This document shows, in pieces, positions 31,578-32,057 of a stretch of 32,057 bases of DNA. Each line of letters opens with the position of its first letter. Position 1 is the stretch's first letter. The DNA is from Endozoicomonas sp. G2_2 (GTDB lineage Bacteria > Pseudomonadota > Gammaproteobacteria > Nevskiales > Salinisphaeraceae): contig NZ_JAGHQU010000022.1 of the NCBI RefSeq assembly GCF_017744135.1, forward strand, positions 1 to 32,057, given 5' to 3'. Under the pieces are notes generated by a model that was not told the DNA's origin, searched no databases, and was given only the letters and a program-made list of their open reading frames with translations. Position numbers and translations under genes: made by a program.

Positions 31578-32029
31578 GCGAAAACCTCGCTTTGTATCGT
31601 GCGTGTGTTCAAACGTGTTGTCGTGGCAAGGACTGCTCCGATCGTCCGACTCGACTCACAAGGCGATAACCGACATAGCCAAGGGCCCCCGGCTTTATGT
31701 TCGCCGCATGCCAATATCGGCCGCAGTACAGACAGCGGCCCAGCGCTTCGTCGATGGTGCGCGATAACGCTAGCGATAGAAGGGCGGTGATGCCGAACAG
31801 GACGCCACAATTCAGGGCGAGTAATCAGCGGTCGTCTGTCAGCGCAAGCATCGTGACGGCCGCGTCCAGGGTCATGGCCCAGCCCTTCAGATTGAGCAGA
31901 AGCGGCGCGGAACCGCTCGTAAACAAAAATCGGTTGGCGCATCTCGTCCAAGTCCGGATTGAGATGGCCCTCGAAGGCGACTCTTGAGGCCTGATACCGT
32001 AAATCGCCGTATGCGGCGATTCGCGTCAT
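31571..32029 (-). pseudogene. Probably degraded reading frame upstream of the NIPSNAP gene
   Basis: The frame's first 40 residues (MTRIAAYGDLRYQASRVAFEGHLNPDLDEMRQPIFVYERF) look native, but the rest is Arg/His/Ser-rich, as when a frame is lost. On the same strand a second frame then reads naturally (LLLNLKGWAMTLDAAVTMLALTDD, stop, LLALNCGVLFGITALLSLALS). That suggests one frameshift and one stop in a former gene. The call is tentative and I recognise no family. Confidence 0.25.
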
Positions 32030-32057
32030 TAGACTCAGTGCCGGAAGAGCCCGTGAA

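Overview
The window reads as part of a large gammaproteobacterial plasmid. It has two Rep_3-type replication initiators with their own repeat clusters, a parAB locus with palindromic centromere-like sites, and plasmid copies of housekeeping families (RecA, a RecG-like helicase, a RecD2-like helicase, a sigma-70 factor). Moderate to high GC, Asp/Glu-rich exported lipoproteins and an IS1182-family element would fit a halophilic gammaproteobacterium. Salinisphaera is only a guess, since nothing in the window fixes the genus.

Region 1 (1-5.1 kb) is a defence-like island that looks less GC-rich than the core. A leftward operon encodes a triple ubiquitin-like protein fused to an E2-like domain, followed by a JAB deubiquitinase-E1 (ThiF) fusion that runs off the left edge. 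Divergent to it lie an XRE repressor and an ImmA/IrrE metallopeptidase. A perfect 20-bp palindrome sits between the two arms. Next to it is a leftward pair, a DUF6932-like nucleotidyltransferase-fold protein and a coiled-coil protein.

Region 2 (5.1-8.1 kb) has an EamA transporter and a complete IS1182-family element that appears to have inserted into a hairpin at a GGCC site.

Region 3 (8.1-19.8 kb) is the plasmid's uncharacterised core. It holds a leftward RecG-like helicase, then a mostly rightward run: a sigma-70 family factor whose ribosome-binding site lies in a predicted 9-bp stem, a translationally coupled unknown, a bacterial PH-domain membrane protein, two overlapping small lipoproteins, an M48-type peptidase (leftward), a secreted protein and RecA. 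It ends with two exported proteins that keep the fold signatures of a subtilase and an M14 carboxypeptidase but have lost their catalytic residues.

Region 4 (19.8-27.3 kb) is the main replication and partition module: Rep_3 initiator, nine forward iterons, a second array of nine oppositely oriented 35-bp repeats with the same TTTACACC core, parB, parA, and a RecD2-like helicase. Eight near-palindromes of the AGTTTCANNTGAAACT type are spread from 22.6 to 26.7 kb, including inside parA and recD2.

Region 5 (27.5-32.06 kb) has a second Rep_3 initiator with its own repeat region, about 0.9 kb with no convincing gene, and a leftward three-gene metabolic operon (NIPSNAP protein, Asp/Glu racemase-like protein without its catalytic cysteines, cupin). 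A probably degraded reading frame ends the window.
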